DNA of 64,000 nucleotides from Omphiscola glabra (lineage: Eukaryota > Mollusca > Gastropoda > Lymnaeidae), in NCBI GenBank assembly GCA_964017045.1, contig OZ024796.1, forward strand, positions 23,189,010 to 23,253,009, in the 5' to 3' direction. Both the position numbers and the translations under genes were made by a program. Positions 46,301 through 59,400 of this stretch are shown piece by piece (position 1 is the first letter of the stretch; the number at the start of each line of letters is the position of its first letter). Under the pieces are notes generated by a model. That model was not told where the DNA came from and searched no databases. It saw only the letters and a list, made by a program, of their open reading frames with translations.

Positions 46301-46690
46301 TTAAAACAGAGCTATAACAACTTTGTTTGTAACGCCAACGTGTGTCTGGAATGAGGCTGACCTTCATCCTTGAAACTCATTTCAAATTTCTTCGTCTCCA
46401 AAATATTTTGTTGTGGACCGTTTCCTTGTCAACCAGGGAATCCCAATCCTCAGCTTCTCAGTGGGGTATAATACTTTGAGTGTATTGAAGGGACAAAACA
46501 CGATGGAGGGGAAAAAAACAACACTTTATTCCCATAAATCCTCGTACGAGCTTATGCGGAGGTAACAAATCAAATCTGACTTTTGCATTTATATAGTTTT
46601 TATCGGAAACATCAACAGACTTGATCAACTGTGTATTTAAATGGTCACTTTTGCAAATACAATACTTTCTTTATAAACGTTTTGTGTATT
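46301..46690. other. Spacer
   Basis: Unique-looking sequence; nothing recognised. Confidence 0.4.
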
Positions 46691-46695
46691 ACCGA

Positions 46696-46945
46696 AGGCG
46701 AAGCGTCCCGGCAGCGAAGCGTCCCGGCAGCGAAGCATCACGCAGCGAAGCGTCCCGGCAGCGAAGCGTCCCAACAGCGAAGCGTCCCGACAGCGAAGCA
46801 TCCCGGCAGCGAAGCGTCCCGGCAGCGAAGCGTCCCGGTAGCGAAGCGTCCCGGCAGCGAAGCGTCCCGGCAGCGAATCTTCTCGGCGGCCAAACGTCGC
46901 ATCGGAGAAACGTCCTAGTGGCGAAACGGCGGCAGCGAAGCTGTG
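46696..46945. repeat. 16-bp CpG-rich minisatellite, about 15 copies
   Basis: Units of GAAGCGTCCCGGCAGC with CAACAGC, CGACAGC and GGTAGC variants, decaying after 46870. Because 16 x 3 is 48 and the unit has no stop, frames on both strands stay open (94-152 codons) with a 16-residue period. Not a gene. Confidence 0.95.
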
Positions 46946-47194
46946 TGGATAAAATGGCGGCGGGGGCAAACATCGTAATAGATCCTCAAATTTCAAGTAC
47001 ATCATCATCAACAATGGCACTGCAGTCCATTTAGGGCCCTGGCTTGCTCCCCTATATCCTTCAATTCGGATCGATCCATGGATTTCCGCCTCCATGCGCG
47101 GAATTCCCGCTGGTGTAAGGTCTTTTCTGCATCGTCAATCCATCTCAGTCTTGGTTAAATACAACTAACTTTATATTTTTTGGGAGTATTAATC

Positions 47195-47430
47195 GTAGTC
47201 TTAGTAGAAGTCGTAATTGGAGTCTCGGTTGTTCCCGTGACGGGTAAATGGTTGCGCGCCAGTTGTCGTAATGAAATGCGACTCGTCGCAATCGGTATCT
47301 CCCTTGTTGTCATAATTGGTGTCTCGCTTTTGTGTCTCGCTTTGGTATCGCGATTTGGTGTTGCGCATTGGTGTCGCGCTTTGGTGTCTCGCTAGCTGTC
47401 GTAATTGGTGTCCCGCTAGTAGCAATTGGT
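47195..47430. repeat. Degenerate 15-16-bp repeat
   Basis: Recurring TTGGTGTCTCGC and TCGTAATTGGTGTC phrases with much substitution; an old array. A run of 20 Cs at 47487-47506 follows shortly after. Confidence 0.65.
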
Positions 47431-47751
47431 GACTCGAATGACCCGTCATTAAATAGATTTGTTCAATCGAAATTCTCCTTTCTTCACCCCCCCCCCCCCC
47501 CCCCCCGTGCACCGGAGCTACAAACGATGGAATGTTTAACTTTCCAAAAAAGATACCAACAACCGAATGATGTCTTAATGTCCCCGGGGTCCAGCCTTCC
47601 AATCGGTTCCAGAAGTGTTAGTGCAAACAGCTCAGACATGGCTTGAGGGAATCATTTATTTTAGTTTATTTTGTGGATTCAGCCAGCGCCACAGAGTCTG
47701 CGATGGAAGGCACACCCAACATTAAGTAACATAAAGTATATGGTTCTGTTC

Positions 47752-50700
47752 GTGGAAGCATTGTCGTAGTTAGGTTAGTGGAAACATTGTCGTAGTTCGG
47801 TTAGTTGAAACATTCTCGTAGTTAGGTTAGTGGAAGCATTGTCGTAGTTAGGTTAGTTGAAACATTGTCGTGGTTTGGTTAGTGGAAACATTGTCGTGGT
47901 TTGGTTAGTGGAAACATTGTCGTGGTTTGGTTAGTTGAAACATTGTCGTGGTTCGGTTAGTTGAAACATTGTCGTGGTTTGGTTAGTTGAAACATTGTCG
48001 TGGTTTGGTTAGTGGAAACATTGTCGTGGTTTGGTTAGTGGAAACATTGTCGTGGTTTGGTTAGTGGAAACATTGTCGTGGTTTGGTTAGTTGAAACATT
48101 GTCGTGGTTTGGTTAGTTGAAACATTGTCGTGGTTTGGTTAGTTGAAACATTGTCGTGGTTTGGTTAGTTGAAACATTGTCGTGGTTTGGTTAGTTGAAA
48201 CATTCTCGTGGTTTGGTTAGTTGAAACATTGTCGTGGTTTGGTTAGTGGAAACATTGTCGTGGTTTGGTTATTTGAAACATTGTCGTGGTTTGGTTAGTT
48301 GAAACATTGTCGTGGTTTGGTTAGTTGAAACATTCTCGTGGTTTGGTTAGTTGAAACATTGTCGTGGTTTGGTTAGTTGAAACATTGTCCTGGTTTGGTT
48401 AGTTGAAACATTGTCGTGGTTTGGTTAGCGGAAACATTGTCGTGGTTTGGTTAGTTGAAACATTGTCGTGGTTTGGTTAGTTGAAACATTGTCGTGGTTT
48501 GGTTAGTTGAAACATTCTCGTGGTTTGGTTAGTTGAAACATTGTCGTGGTTTGGTTAGTTGAAACATTGTCGTGGTTTGGTTAGCGGAAACATTGTCATG
48601 GTTTGGTTAGTTGAAACATTGTCGTGGTTTGGTTAGTTGAAACATTGTCGTGGTTTGGTTAGTTGAAACATTGTCGTGGTTTGGTTAGTGGAAACATTGT
48701 CGTGGTTTGGTTAGTGGAAACATTGTCGTGGTTCGGTTAGTTGAAACATTGTCGTGGTTTGGTTAGTTGAAACATTGTCGTGGTTTGGTTAGTGGAAACA
48801 TTGTCGTGGTTTGGTTAGTGGAAACATTGTCGTGGTTTGGTTAGTGGAAACATTGTCGTGGTTTGGTTAGTTGAAACATTGTCGTGGTTTGGTTAGTTGA
48901 AACATTGTCGTGGTTTGGTTAGTTGAAACATTGTCGTGGTTTGGTTAGTTGAAACATTGTCGTGGTTTGGTTAGTTGAAACATTCTCGTGGTTTGGTTAG
49001 TTGAAACATTGTCGTGGTTTGGTTAGTGGAAACATTGTCGTGGTTTGGTTATTTGAAACATTGTCGTGGTTTGGTTAGTTGAAACATTGTCGTGGTTTGG
49101 TTAGTTGAAACATTCTCGTGGTTTGGTTAGTTGAAACATTGTCGTGGTTTGGTTAGTTGAAACATTGTCCTGGTTTGGTTAGTTGAAACATTGTCGTGGT
49201 TTGGTTAGCGGAAACATTGTCGTGGTTTGGTTAGTTGAAACATTGTCGTGGTTTGGTTAGTTGAAACATTGTCGTGGTTTGGTTAGTTGAAACATTCTCG
49301 TGGTTTGGTTAGTTGAAACATTGTCGTGGTTTGGTTAGTTGAAACATTGTCGTGGTTTGGTTAGCGGAAACATTGTCATGGTTTGGTTAGTTGAAACATT
49401 GTCGTGGTTTGGTTAGTTGAAACATTGTCGTGGTTTGGTTAGTTGAAACATTGTCCTGGTTTGGTTAGTTGAAACATTGTCGTGGTTTGGTTAGCGGAAA
49501 CATTGTCGTGGTTTGGTTAGTTGAAACATTGTCCTGGTTTGGTTAGTGGAAACATTGTCGTGGTTTGGTTAGTTGAAACATTCTCGTGGTTTGGTTAGTT
49601 GAAACATTGTCGTGGTTTGGTTAGTTGAAACATTGTCGTGGTTTGGTTAGTGGAAACATTGTCGTGGTTTGGTTAGTTGAAACATTGTCGTGGTTTGGTT
49701 AGTTGAAACATTCTCGTGGTTTGGTTAGTGGAAACATTGTCGTGGTTTGGTTAGTTGAAACATTGTCGTGGTTTGGTTAGTGGAAACATTCTCGTGGTTT
49801 GGTTAGTGGAAACATTCTCGTGGTTTGGTTAGTGGAAACATTGTCGTGGTTTGGTTAGTTGAAACATTGTCGTGGTTTGGTTAGTGGAAACATTCTCGTG
49901 GTTTGGTTAGTGGAAACATTGTCGTGGTTTGGTTAGTGGAAACATTGTCGTGGTTTGGTTAGTTGAAACATTCTCGTGGTTTGGTTAGTTGAAACATTCT
50001 CGTGGTTTGGTTAGTTGAAACATTGTCGTGGTTTGGTTAGTTGCAACATTGTCGTGGTTTGGTTAGTTGAAACATTGTCGTGGTTTGGTTAGTTGAAACA
50101 TTGTCCTGGTTTGGTTAGTTGAAACATTGTCGTGGTTTGGTTAGCGGAAACATTGTCGTGGTTTGGTTAGTTGAAACATTGTCGTGGTTTGGTTAGCGGA
50201 AACATTGTCATGGTTTGGTTAGTTGAAACATTGTCGTGGTTTGGTTAGTTGAAACATTGTCGTGGTTTGGTTAGTTGAAACATTGTCCTGGTTTGGTTAG
50301 TTGAAACATTGTCGTGGTTTGGTTAGCGGAAACATTGTCGTGGTTTGGTTAGTTGAAACATTGTCGTGGTTTGGTTAGCGGAAACATTGTCGTGGTTTGG
50401 TTAGTTGAAACATTGTCGTGGTTTGGTTAGTTGAAACATTGTCGTGGTTTGGTTAGTTGAAACATTGTCGTGGTTTGGTTAGTTGAAACATTGTCGTGGT
50501 TTGGTTAGTTGAAACATTGTCGTGGTTTGGTTAGTTGAAACATTGTCGTGGTTTGGTTAGTTGAAACATTGTCGTGGTTTGGTTAGTGGAAACATTGTCG
50601 TGGTTTGGTTAGTTGAAACATTGTCGTGGTTTGGTTAGTGGAAACATTCTCGTGGTTTGGTTAGTGGAAACATTCTCTTGGTTTGGTTAGTGGAAACATT

Positions 50701-53697
50701 GTCGTGGTTTGGTTAGTTGAAACATTGTCGTGGTTTGGTTAGTGGAAACATTCTCGTGGTTTGGTTAGTGGAAACATTGTCGTGGTTTGGTTAGTGGAAA
50801 CATTGTCGTGGTTTAGTTAGTTGAAACATTCTCGTGGTTTGGTTAGTTGAAACATTCTCGTGGTTTGGTTAGTTGAAACATTGTCGTGGTTTGGTTAGTT
50901 GAAACATTGTCGTGGTTTGGTTAGTTGAAACATTGTCGTGGTTTGGTTAGTTGAAACATTGTCCTGGTTTGGTTAGTTGAAACATTGTCGTGGTTTGGTT
51001 AGCGGAAACATTGTCGTGGTTTGGTTAGTTGAAACATTGTCGTGGTTTGGTTAGCGGAAACATTGTCATGGTTTGGTTAGTTGAAACATTGTCGTGGTTT
51101 GGTTAGTTGAAACATTGTCGTGGTTTGGTTAGTTGAAACATTGTCCTGGTTTGGTTAGTTGAAACATTGTCGTGGTTTGGTTAGCGGAAACATTGTCGTG
51201 GTTTGGTTAGTTGAAACATTGTCGTGGTTTGGTTAGCGGAAACATTGTCGTGGTTTGGTTAGTTGAAACATTGTCGTGGTTTGGTTAGTGGAAACATTGT
51301 CGTGGTTTGGTTAGTGGAAACATTGTCGTGGTTTGGTTAGCGGAAACATTGTCGTGGTTTGGTTAGTTGAAACATTGTCGTGGTTTGGTTAGTTGAAACA
51401 TTGTCGTGGTTTGGTTAGTTGAAACATTGTCGTGGTTTGGTTAGTTGAAACATTGTCGTGGTTTGGTTAGTGGAAACATTGTCGTGGTTTGGTTAGTGGA
51501 AACATTGTCGTGGTTTGGTTAGTGGAAACATTGTCGTGGTTTGGTTAGTTGAAACATTCTCGTGGTTTGGTTAGTGGAAACATTGTCGTGGTTTGGTTAG
51601 TGGAAACATTGTCGTGGTTTGGTTAGTTGAAACATTGTCGTGGTTTGGTTAGTTGAAACATTGTCGTGGTTTGGTTAGTGGAAACATTGTCGTGGTTTGG
51701 TTAGTTGAAACATTGTCGTGGTTTGGTTAGTTGAAACATTGTCGTGGTTTGGTTAGTTGAAACATTGTCGTGGTTTGGTTAGTGGAAACATTGTCGTGGT
51801 TTGGTTAGTTGAAACATTGTCGTGGTTTGGTTAGTGGAAACATTGTCGTGGTTTGGTTAGTGGAAACATTGTCGTGGTTTGGTTAGTTGAAACATTCTCG
51901 TGGTTTGGTTAGTGGAAACATTGTCGTGGTTTGGTTAGTGGAAACATTGTCGTGGTTTGGTTAGTGGAAACATTGTCGTGGTTTGGTTAGTGGAAACATT
52001 GTCGTGGTTTGGTTAGTGGAAACATTGTCGTGGTTTGGTTAGTGGAAACATTGTCGTGGTTTGGTTAGTTGAAACATTCTCGTGGTTTGGTTAGTGGAAA
52101 CATTGTCGTGGTTTGGTTAGTTGAAACATTGTCGTGGTTTGGTTAGTGGAAACATTCTCGTGGTTTGGTTAGTGGAAACATTGTCGTGGTTTGGTTAGTT
52201 GAAACATTGTCGTGGTTTGGTTAGTGGAAACATTCTCGTGGTTTGGTTAGTGGAAACATTCTCGTGGTTTGGTTAGTGGAAACATTGTCGTGGTTTGGTT
52301 AGTTGAAACATTGTCGTGGTTTAGTTAGTGGAAACATTCTCGTGGTTTGGTTAGTGGAAACATTGTCGTGGTTTGGTTAGTGGAAACATTGTCGTGGTTT
52401 GGTTAGTTGAAACATTGTCGTGGTTTGGTTAGTTGAAACATTCTCGTGGTTTGGTTAGTGGAAACATTGTCGTTGTTTGGTTAGTTGAAACATTGTCGTG
52501 GTTTGGTTAGTTGAAACATTGTCGTGGTTTGGTTAGTGGAAACATTGTCGTGGTTTGGTTAGTGGAAACATTGTTGTTGCTTGGTTAGTTGAAACATTCT
52601 CGTGGTTTGGTTAGTGGAAACATTGTCGTGGTTTGGTTAGTGGAAACATTGTCGTGGTTTGGTTAGTTGAAACATTGTCGTGGTTTGGTTAGTTGAAACA
52701 TTGTCGTGGTTTGGTTAGTGGAAACATTGTCGTTGTTTGGTTAGTTGAAACATTTTCGTGGTTTGGTTAGTTGAAACATTGTCGTGGTTTGGTTAGTTGA
52801 AACATTGTCGTGGTTTGGTTAGTGGAAACATTGTCCTGGTTTGGTTACTGGAAACATTGTCGTTGTTTGGTTAGTTGAAACATTGTCGTGGTTTGGTTAG
52901 TTGAAACATTGTCGTGGTTTGGTTAGTGGAAACATTGTCGTGGTTTGGTTAGTGGAAACATTGTCGTTGTTTGGTTAGTTGAAACATTGTCGTGGTTTGG
53001 TTAGTTGAAACATTGTCATGGTTTGGTTAGTTGAAACATTGTCGTGGTTCGGTTAGTTGAAACATTGTCGTGGTTTGGTTAGTGGAAACATTGTCGTGGT
53101 TTGGTTAGTTGAAACATTCTCGTGGTTTGGTTAGTGGAAACATTGTCGTGGTTTGGTTAGTGGAAACATTGTCGTGGTTCGGTTAGTTGAAACATTCTCG
53201 TGGTTTGGTTAGTGGAAACATTGTCGTGGTTCGGTTAGTTGAAACATTCTCGTGGTTTGGTTAGTGGAAACATTGTCGTGGTTCGGTTAGTTGAAACATT
53301 CTCGTGGTTTGGTTAGTGGAAACATTGTCGTGGTTTGGTTAGTGGAAACATTGTCGTGGTTCGGTTAGTTGAAACATTGTCCTGGTTTGGTTAGTGGAAA
53401 CATTGTCGTGGTTTGGTTAGTTGAAACATTGTCGTGGTTTGGTTAGTTGAAACATTGTCGTGGTTTGGTTAGTTGAAACATTGTCGTGGTTCGGTTAGTG
53501 GAAACATTGTCATGGTTTGGTTAGTTGAAACATTGTCGTGGTTTGGTTAGTTGAAACATTGTCGTGGTTTGGTTAGTTGAAACATTGTCGTGGTTCGGTT
53601 AGTGGAAACATTGTCGTGGTTTGGTTAGTTGAAACATTGTCGTGGTTTGGTTAGCGGAAACATTGTCGTGGTTTGGTTAGTGGAAACATTGTCGTTT
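47752..53697. repeat. 5.9-kb satellite of 26-bp units, about 228 copies
   Basis: Units of GTTGAAACATTGTCGTGG followed by TTTGGTTA. Unit starts vary as GTTG, GTGG or GCGG; inner sites vary as ATTGTCG, ATTCTCG, TGTCCTGG or TGTCATGG; TTTGG may be TTCGG. The first six units are more diverged (GTAGTTAGG forms). Period is held almost perfectly. About 735 bp from 47.94 kb recurs exactly 780 bp (30 units) later, and about 715 bp from 49.72 kb recurs 858 bp (33 units) later. No interspersed element lies inside. Confidence 0.98.
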
Positions 53698-53924
53698 GGA
53701 GAATGCTTCGTTGATTAATTTAATGTGTGTGAACATTGTTGACAAGGTTTTGTTGGCGGAGATGGGAGAGAAGTGGCGGCATGACATTATGATGTGTGAC
53801 TGTAATTAGCCGCGTCACACAAGGTGGAGATGACCCCATGTCGTTTGGGAAGTCGTGCTGATAATTACAGTTAGCTAGTAACAGGGGCGGTTATTATCTG
53901 ATGTGTAGTATCATTTCCCCAAGT
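53698..53924. other. Short spacer
   Basis: Unique-looking sequence; nothing recognised. Confidence 0.4.
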
Positions 53925-54330
53925 TGCACGTATCCTGAAAAAAGGTACTGCTAGGTAGTATCATATCCCAAGTTGCACATATCCTGAAAAAGCTACTACT
54001 AAGTAGGACCATATCCCACGTTGCACGTATCCTGAAAAGGCTACTGCTAGGTAGTACCATATCCCAAGTTGCACGTATCCTGAAAAAGATACTGCTAGGT
54101 AGCACCATATCCCAAGTTGCGCGTATCCTGAAAAATCTACTGCTAGGTAGTACCATATCCCAAGTTGCGCGTATCCTGAAAAAATCTACTGCTAGGTAGT
54201 ACCATATCCCAAGTTGCGCTTATCCTGAAAAAATCTACTGCTAGGTAGTACCATATCCCAAGTTCCGCGTATCCTGAAAAAAGCTACTGCTAGGTAGTAC
54301 CATATCCCAAGTTGCGCGTATCCTGAACTA
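53925..54330. repeat. 48-49-bp tandem repeat, about 8 copies
   Basis: Units contain AAGTTGCACGTATCCTGAAA, CTACTGCTAGGTAGTA and CCATATCCC; CTACTGCTAGGTAG is imperfectly palindromic. TTGCAC changes to TTGCGC in the right half. Minus-strand ORFs repeat MVLPSSxFFRIRATWD in 16-residue periods and are artefacts. Confidence 0.96.
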
Positions 54331-56440
54331 GCTACTCTCTTGACTATTAATTTAAAATGGTTGTCCTTTAAGCTTAACGCGTACGTACTATGAGGTGCAG
54401 GGAGCAACGCATAAGAGGAATCGTAAAAGAAAGAGCAGGGTTGGGGGGGGGGGGTAAAATTTAATATAGACTTACAACATCCTGTATAGACAGTCTACTT
54501 CACTCACCTCATCCTTAGTACGCCAGAGGCAGGGTAGACATTAACAATTAAGCTGTGGTATTTTTCTTCTAATGCGTGTCTTATGTTACCCCATACAGGA
54601 CAAGTTCATTAATGATGACATTGACATAAGTTAGTATATTTCAGTTTAGGATGACCCAGGAACTGCAGAGACTTAATCGTGCATTCACTCAAAAAACTCC
54701 AAGCAATTCAAGCCTGGACGCTAACCTACCTGTACTGTAGTTGACGCTCTTTTTTATACGGATGTACCACTTAAACTATCTAATTTTTTAAAAAAATGTA
54801 TCTACCAGGTCAATGTGTAACGCGCCGTAATCTGTATATTTCTTTTTAAATCTATTATTATTAACTTCGCATTGGTGTTTAGTGCGGAATATTCGAACGG
54901 CTAATTTACCCACTTTCCGTCAACCTATCGAGCTGAATCTCGTTGCTGAAGATTGTTGCTTGTAACATACATTCCATCAAATTTTCAGCTCAACCTCAAA
55001 ACATTTTTGTACTGTTTTTTTTTTTTTCAAGGAAAATATGAAGAAAATGTGATAACAATAATTTCACGAAATAAAATTCCAGATAACTGCACTTAAGGAG
55101 ATTCTTTTTTTTTTTTTTTTTTTTTTAAATCGCAAATTCGTTTGGCGCGTAATATTTTCTTTAGGTTTTTTTTCTGATATATTGAAATAAAGCTATGGCT
55201 TAAAAGCGGGTTCGATCTGATTGTATCACTGCATTCAGAGCTCGGAGCAGGTGCTCTGGAGCAGCGCCTACTTGACCATTGCTGGAGCGTAGCTGGAGTT
55301 GGTCAAAATTCTGACGGCTCCAAGTTCCAAAAATTATAATAGATTTATTGAAAAAAATTTTAGCTACAAATAGACCGTTTTTTTTTTTTTTAATTTAATT
55401 AATTTTTTCATAAATTTTCACTAAATTAAAAAAAAATTAATAAATTTAAAAAAAACACGAACAAAGAGACCAACGATGGATCACACGATATGAAAATCCA
55501 TTTTAAAATACAAAATAACGTTAATTTAAATATCATAAGAACAGAAGCAAAATGGGTGCAACATGAACCCAATGAACGGCACAATGCCTGGAAATATTAG
55601 TCAAAGAAATGTATCGGAAGGCATGGCTGAGAAGGCGCGAGTAGAATCTAATTCGAGCACAGAGCAATATGAAAAACTTGACAAGTCACGTAATCGCACG
55701 CTGGTCACCTAACAGAGTTACCACAGAGGTGAAACGCTTAAACAAACAATAATTATAGCTCTAAACAGTTAAGATTTACATAATATATATAAATATATAT
55801 ACATACAACGATTATCGTTTTACTTTCAGCCTAATTCAGCAAGCATATGTTGCCATTAATATACATACGCCCTGACCTGAAAGAGAAACCCGTACCATAG
55901 CGTACGTCACGGAAATATTGATTTGACCTAATTCGGGAAGTCCACCAATCAATAACGTGACTGACCCCTCTGCATCTGAATTTCAAAAGACGTGGCTCAC
56001 GGAAGTGGGTGACCTGATCGAAACCCCGAGCCACGCGAAAATGGGCCACGCCTGTGAGTGCTCTTCCCCCGGAGCCGACCGTCGAGAGTGCGCGGGAGTT
56101 GTGGGAACGGTTGGGGGGGGGAGGAGGGGAAGGTCACTGCTTGCTGTCAGGGCATTGAGGGCGGTTGGGGTAATTGACCGTCGGGATATCCTTACACGTG
56201 AATGGGACTGACGTGCAGGGAAGATAGGACGAGCAGACGAATACCTTTAAATCAGATAAAGCAGGCGTGAAAAGCGACGGTTCAATTGATAAGCTGGCAT
56301 CGCCGTCTGCGCTACTGGGCAGTGTTACCGTTGTAGGAGGGGTGTGGATGAATGGGAGGTGAATGAAGTTAATTGTAAGTGGTGCGTTAGATGTGCGTGA
56401 TGGGCGTTATCGGGCTACGAGCAACATGTTAAAAAAAAAT
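54331..56440. other. Intergenic sequence without recognisable genes
   Basis: AT-rich sequence with T and A homopolymers (54.9-55.5 kb), then GC-richer sequence near 55.9-56.2 kb. An 84-codon plus-strand ORF at 55957 is not recognisable. Phrases CTCGGAGCAGG and GCTGGAGCGTAGCTGGAG at 55.23-55.30 kb recall some hAT ends, but no pair was found. Confidence 0.4.
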
Positions 56441-56443
56441 AGT

Positions 56444-59400
56444 TCAAAAATATCAAGGCTGCAGAATCAGCTGACAGGCATCGTTCCTTCAAATATCGGG
56501 GCTGCAGAATCAGCTGACTGGCATCGTTCCTTCAAATAGCGGGGCTGCAGAATCAGCTGACTGGCATCGTTCCTTCAAATATCGGGGCTGCAGAATCAGC
56601 TGACAGGCATCGTTCCTTCAAATATCGGGGCTGCAGAATCAGCTGACTGGCATCGTTCCTTCAAATATCGGGGCTGCAGAATCAGCTGACTGGCATCGTT
56701 CCTTCAAATATCGGGGCTGCAGAATCAGCTGACTGGCATCGTTCCTTCAAATATCGGGGCTGCAGAATCAGCTGACAGGCATCGTTCCTTCAAATATCGG
56801 GGCTGCAGAATCAGCTGACAGGCATCGTTCCTTCAAATATCGGGGCTGCAGAATCAGCTGACAGGCATCGTTCCTTCAAATATCGGGGCTGCAGAATCAG
56901 CTGACTGGCATCGTTCCTTCAAATAGCGGGGCTGCAGAATCAGCTGACAGGCATCGTTCCTTCAAATATCGGGGCTGCAGAATCAGCTGACTGGCATCGT
57001 TCCTTCAAATATCGGGGCTGCAGAATCAGCTGACTGGCATCGTTCCTTCAAATAGCGGGGCTGCAGAATCAGCTGACAGGCATCGTTCCTTCAAATATCG
57101 GGGCTGCAGAATCAGCTGACTGGCATCGTTCCTTCAAATAGCGGGGCTGCAGAATCAGCTGACAGGCATCGTTCCTTCAAATAGCGGGGCTGCAGAATCA
57201 GCTGACAGGCATCGTTCCTTCAAATATCGGGGCTGCAGAATCAGCTGACTGGCATCGTTCCTTCAAATAGCGGGGCTGCAGAATCAGCTGACAGGCATCG
57301 TTCCTTCAAATAGCGGGGCTGCAGAATCAGCTGACAGGCATCGTTCCTTCAAATATCGGGGCTGCAGAATCAGCTGACTGGCATCGTTCCTTCAAATAGC
57401 GGGGCTGCAGAATCAGCTGACAGGCATCGTTCCTTCAAATATCGGGGCTGCAGAATCAGCTGACAGGCATCGTTCCTTCAAATATCGGGGCTGCAGAATC
57501 AGCTGACAGGCATCGTTCCTTCAAATAGCGGGGCTGCAGAATCAGCTGACAGGCATCGTTCCTTCAAATATCGGGGCTGCAGAATCAGCTGACAGGCATC
57601 GTTCCTTCAAATATCGGGGCTGCAGAATCAGCTGACAGGCATCGTTCCTTCAAATATCGGGGCTGCAGAATCAGCTGACAGGCATCGTTCCTTCAAATAT
57701 CGGGGCTGCAGAATCAGCTGACTGGCATCGTTCCTTTAAATATCGGGGCTGCAGAATCAGCTGACTGGCATCGTTCCTTCAAATATCGGGGCTGCAGAAT
57801 CAGCTGACTGGCATCGTTCCTTCAAATAGCGGGGCTGCAGAATCAGCTGACAGGCATCGTTCCTTCAAATATCGGGGCTGCAGAATCAGCTGACAGGCAT
57901 CGTTCCTTCAAATATCGGGGCTGCAGAATCAGCTGACAGGCATCGTTCCTTCAAATAGCGGGGCTGCAGAATCAGCTGACAGGCATCGTTCCTTCAAATA
58001 TCGGGGCTGCAGAATCAGCTGACTGGCATCGTTCTTCAAATATCGGGGCTGCAGAATCAGCTGACAGGCATCGTTCCTTCAAATATCGGGGCTGCAGAAT
58101 CAGCTGACTGGCATCGTTCCTTCAAATAGCGGGGCTGCAGAATCAGATGACAGGCATCGTTCCTTCAAATATCGGGGCTGCAGAATCAGCTGACTGGCAT
58201 CGTTCCTTCAAATATCGGGGCTGCAGAATCAGCTGACTGGCATCGTTCCTTCAAATATCGGGGCTGCAGAATCAGCTGACTGGCATCGTTCCTTCAAATA
58301 GCGGGGCTGCAGAATCAGCTGACAGGCATCGTTCCTTCAAATATTGGGGCTGCAGAATCAGCTGACAGGCATCGTTCCTTCAAATATCGGGGCTGCAGAA
58401 TCAGCTGACAGGCATCGTTCCTTCAAATATCGGGGCTGCAGAATCAGCTGACTGGCATCGTTCCTTCAAATAGCGGGGCTGCAGAATCAGCTGACAGGCA
58501 TCGTTCCTTCAAATATCGGGGCTGCAGAATCAGCTGACAGGCATCGTTCCTTCAAATATCGGGGCTGCAGAATCAGCTGACAGGCATCGTTCCTTCAAAT
58601 ATCGGGGCTGCAGAATCAGCTGACTGGCATCGTTCCTTCAAATATCGGGGCTGCAGAATCAGCTGACAGGCATCGTTCCTTCAAATATCGGGGCTGCAGA
58701 ATCAGCTGACTGGCATCGTTCCTTCAAATAGCGGGGCTGCAGAATCAGCTGACAGGCATCGTTCCTTCAAATATCGGGGCTGCAGAATCAGCTGACAGGC
58801 ATCGTTCCTTCAAATATCGGGGCTGCAGAATCAGCTGACAGGCATCGTTCCTTCAAATATCGGGGCTGCAGAATCAGCTGACAGGCATCGTTCCTTCAAA
58901 TATCGGGGCTGCAGAATCAGCTGACTGGCATCGTTCCTTCAAATAGCGGGGCTGCAGAATCAGCTGACAGGCATCGTTCCTTCAAATATCGGGGCTGCAG
59001 AATCAGCTGACAGGCATCGTTCCTTCAAATATCGGGGCTGCAGAATCAGCTGACTGGCATCGTTCCTTCAAATATCAGGGCTGCAGAATCAGCTGACAGG
59101 CATCGTTCCTTCAAATATCGGGGCTGCAGAATCAGCTGACAGGCATCGTTCCTTCAAATATCGGGGCTGCAGAATCAGCTGACAGGCATCGTTCCTTCAA
59201 ATATCGGGGCTGCAGAATCAGCTGACAGGCATCGTTCCTTCAAATATCGGGGCTGCAGAATCAGCTGACTGGCATCGTTCCTTCAAATAGCGGGGCTGCA
59301 GAATCAGCTGACAGGCATCGTTCCTTCAAATATCGGGGCTGCAGAATCAGCTGACAGGCATCGTTCCTTCAAATATCGGGGCTGCAGAATCAGCTGACTG

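Noticed and set aside
46621..47095. ORFs of 137 and 152 codons on opposite strands
   Set aside because: Both are read-through of the 16-bp CpG-rich repeat; the short non-repeat extensions show no domain.
47752..53697. CRISPR-like array (short regular repeats)
   Set aside because: Units are contiguous with no unique spacers and lie in eukaryotic DNA; this is a satellite. The same applies to the 22-, 25- and 43-bp arrays.
55201..55225. GGGTTCGATCTG as a tRNA B box
   Set aside because: No A box or cloverleaf can be formed upstream.
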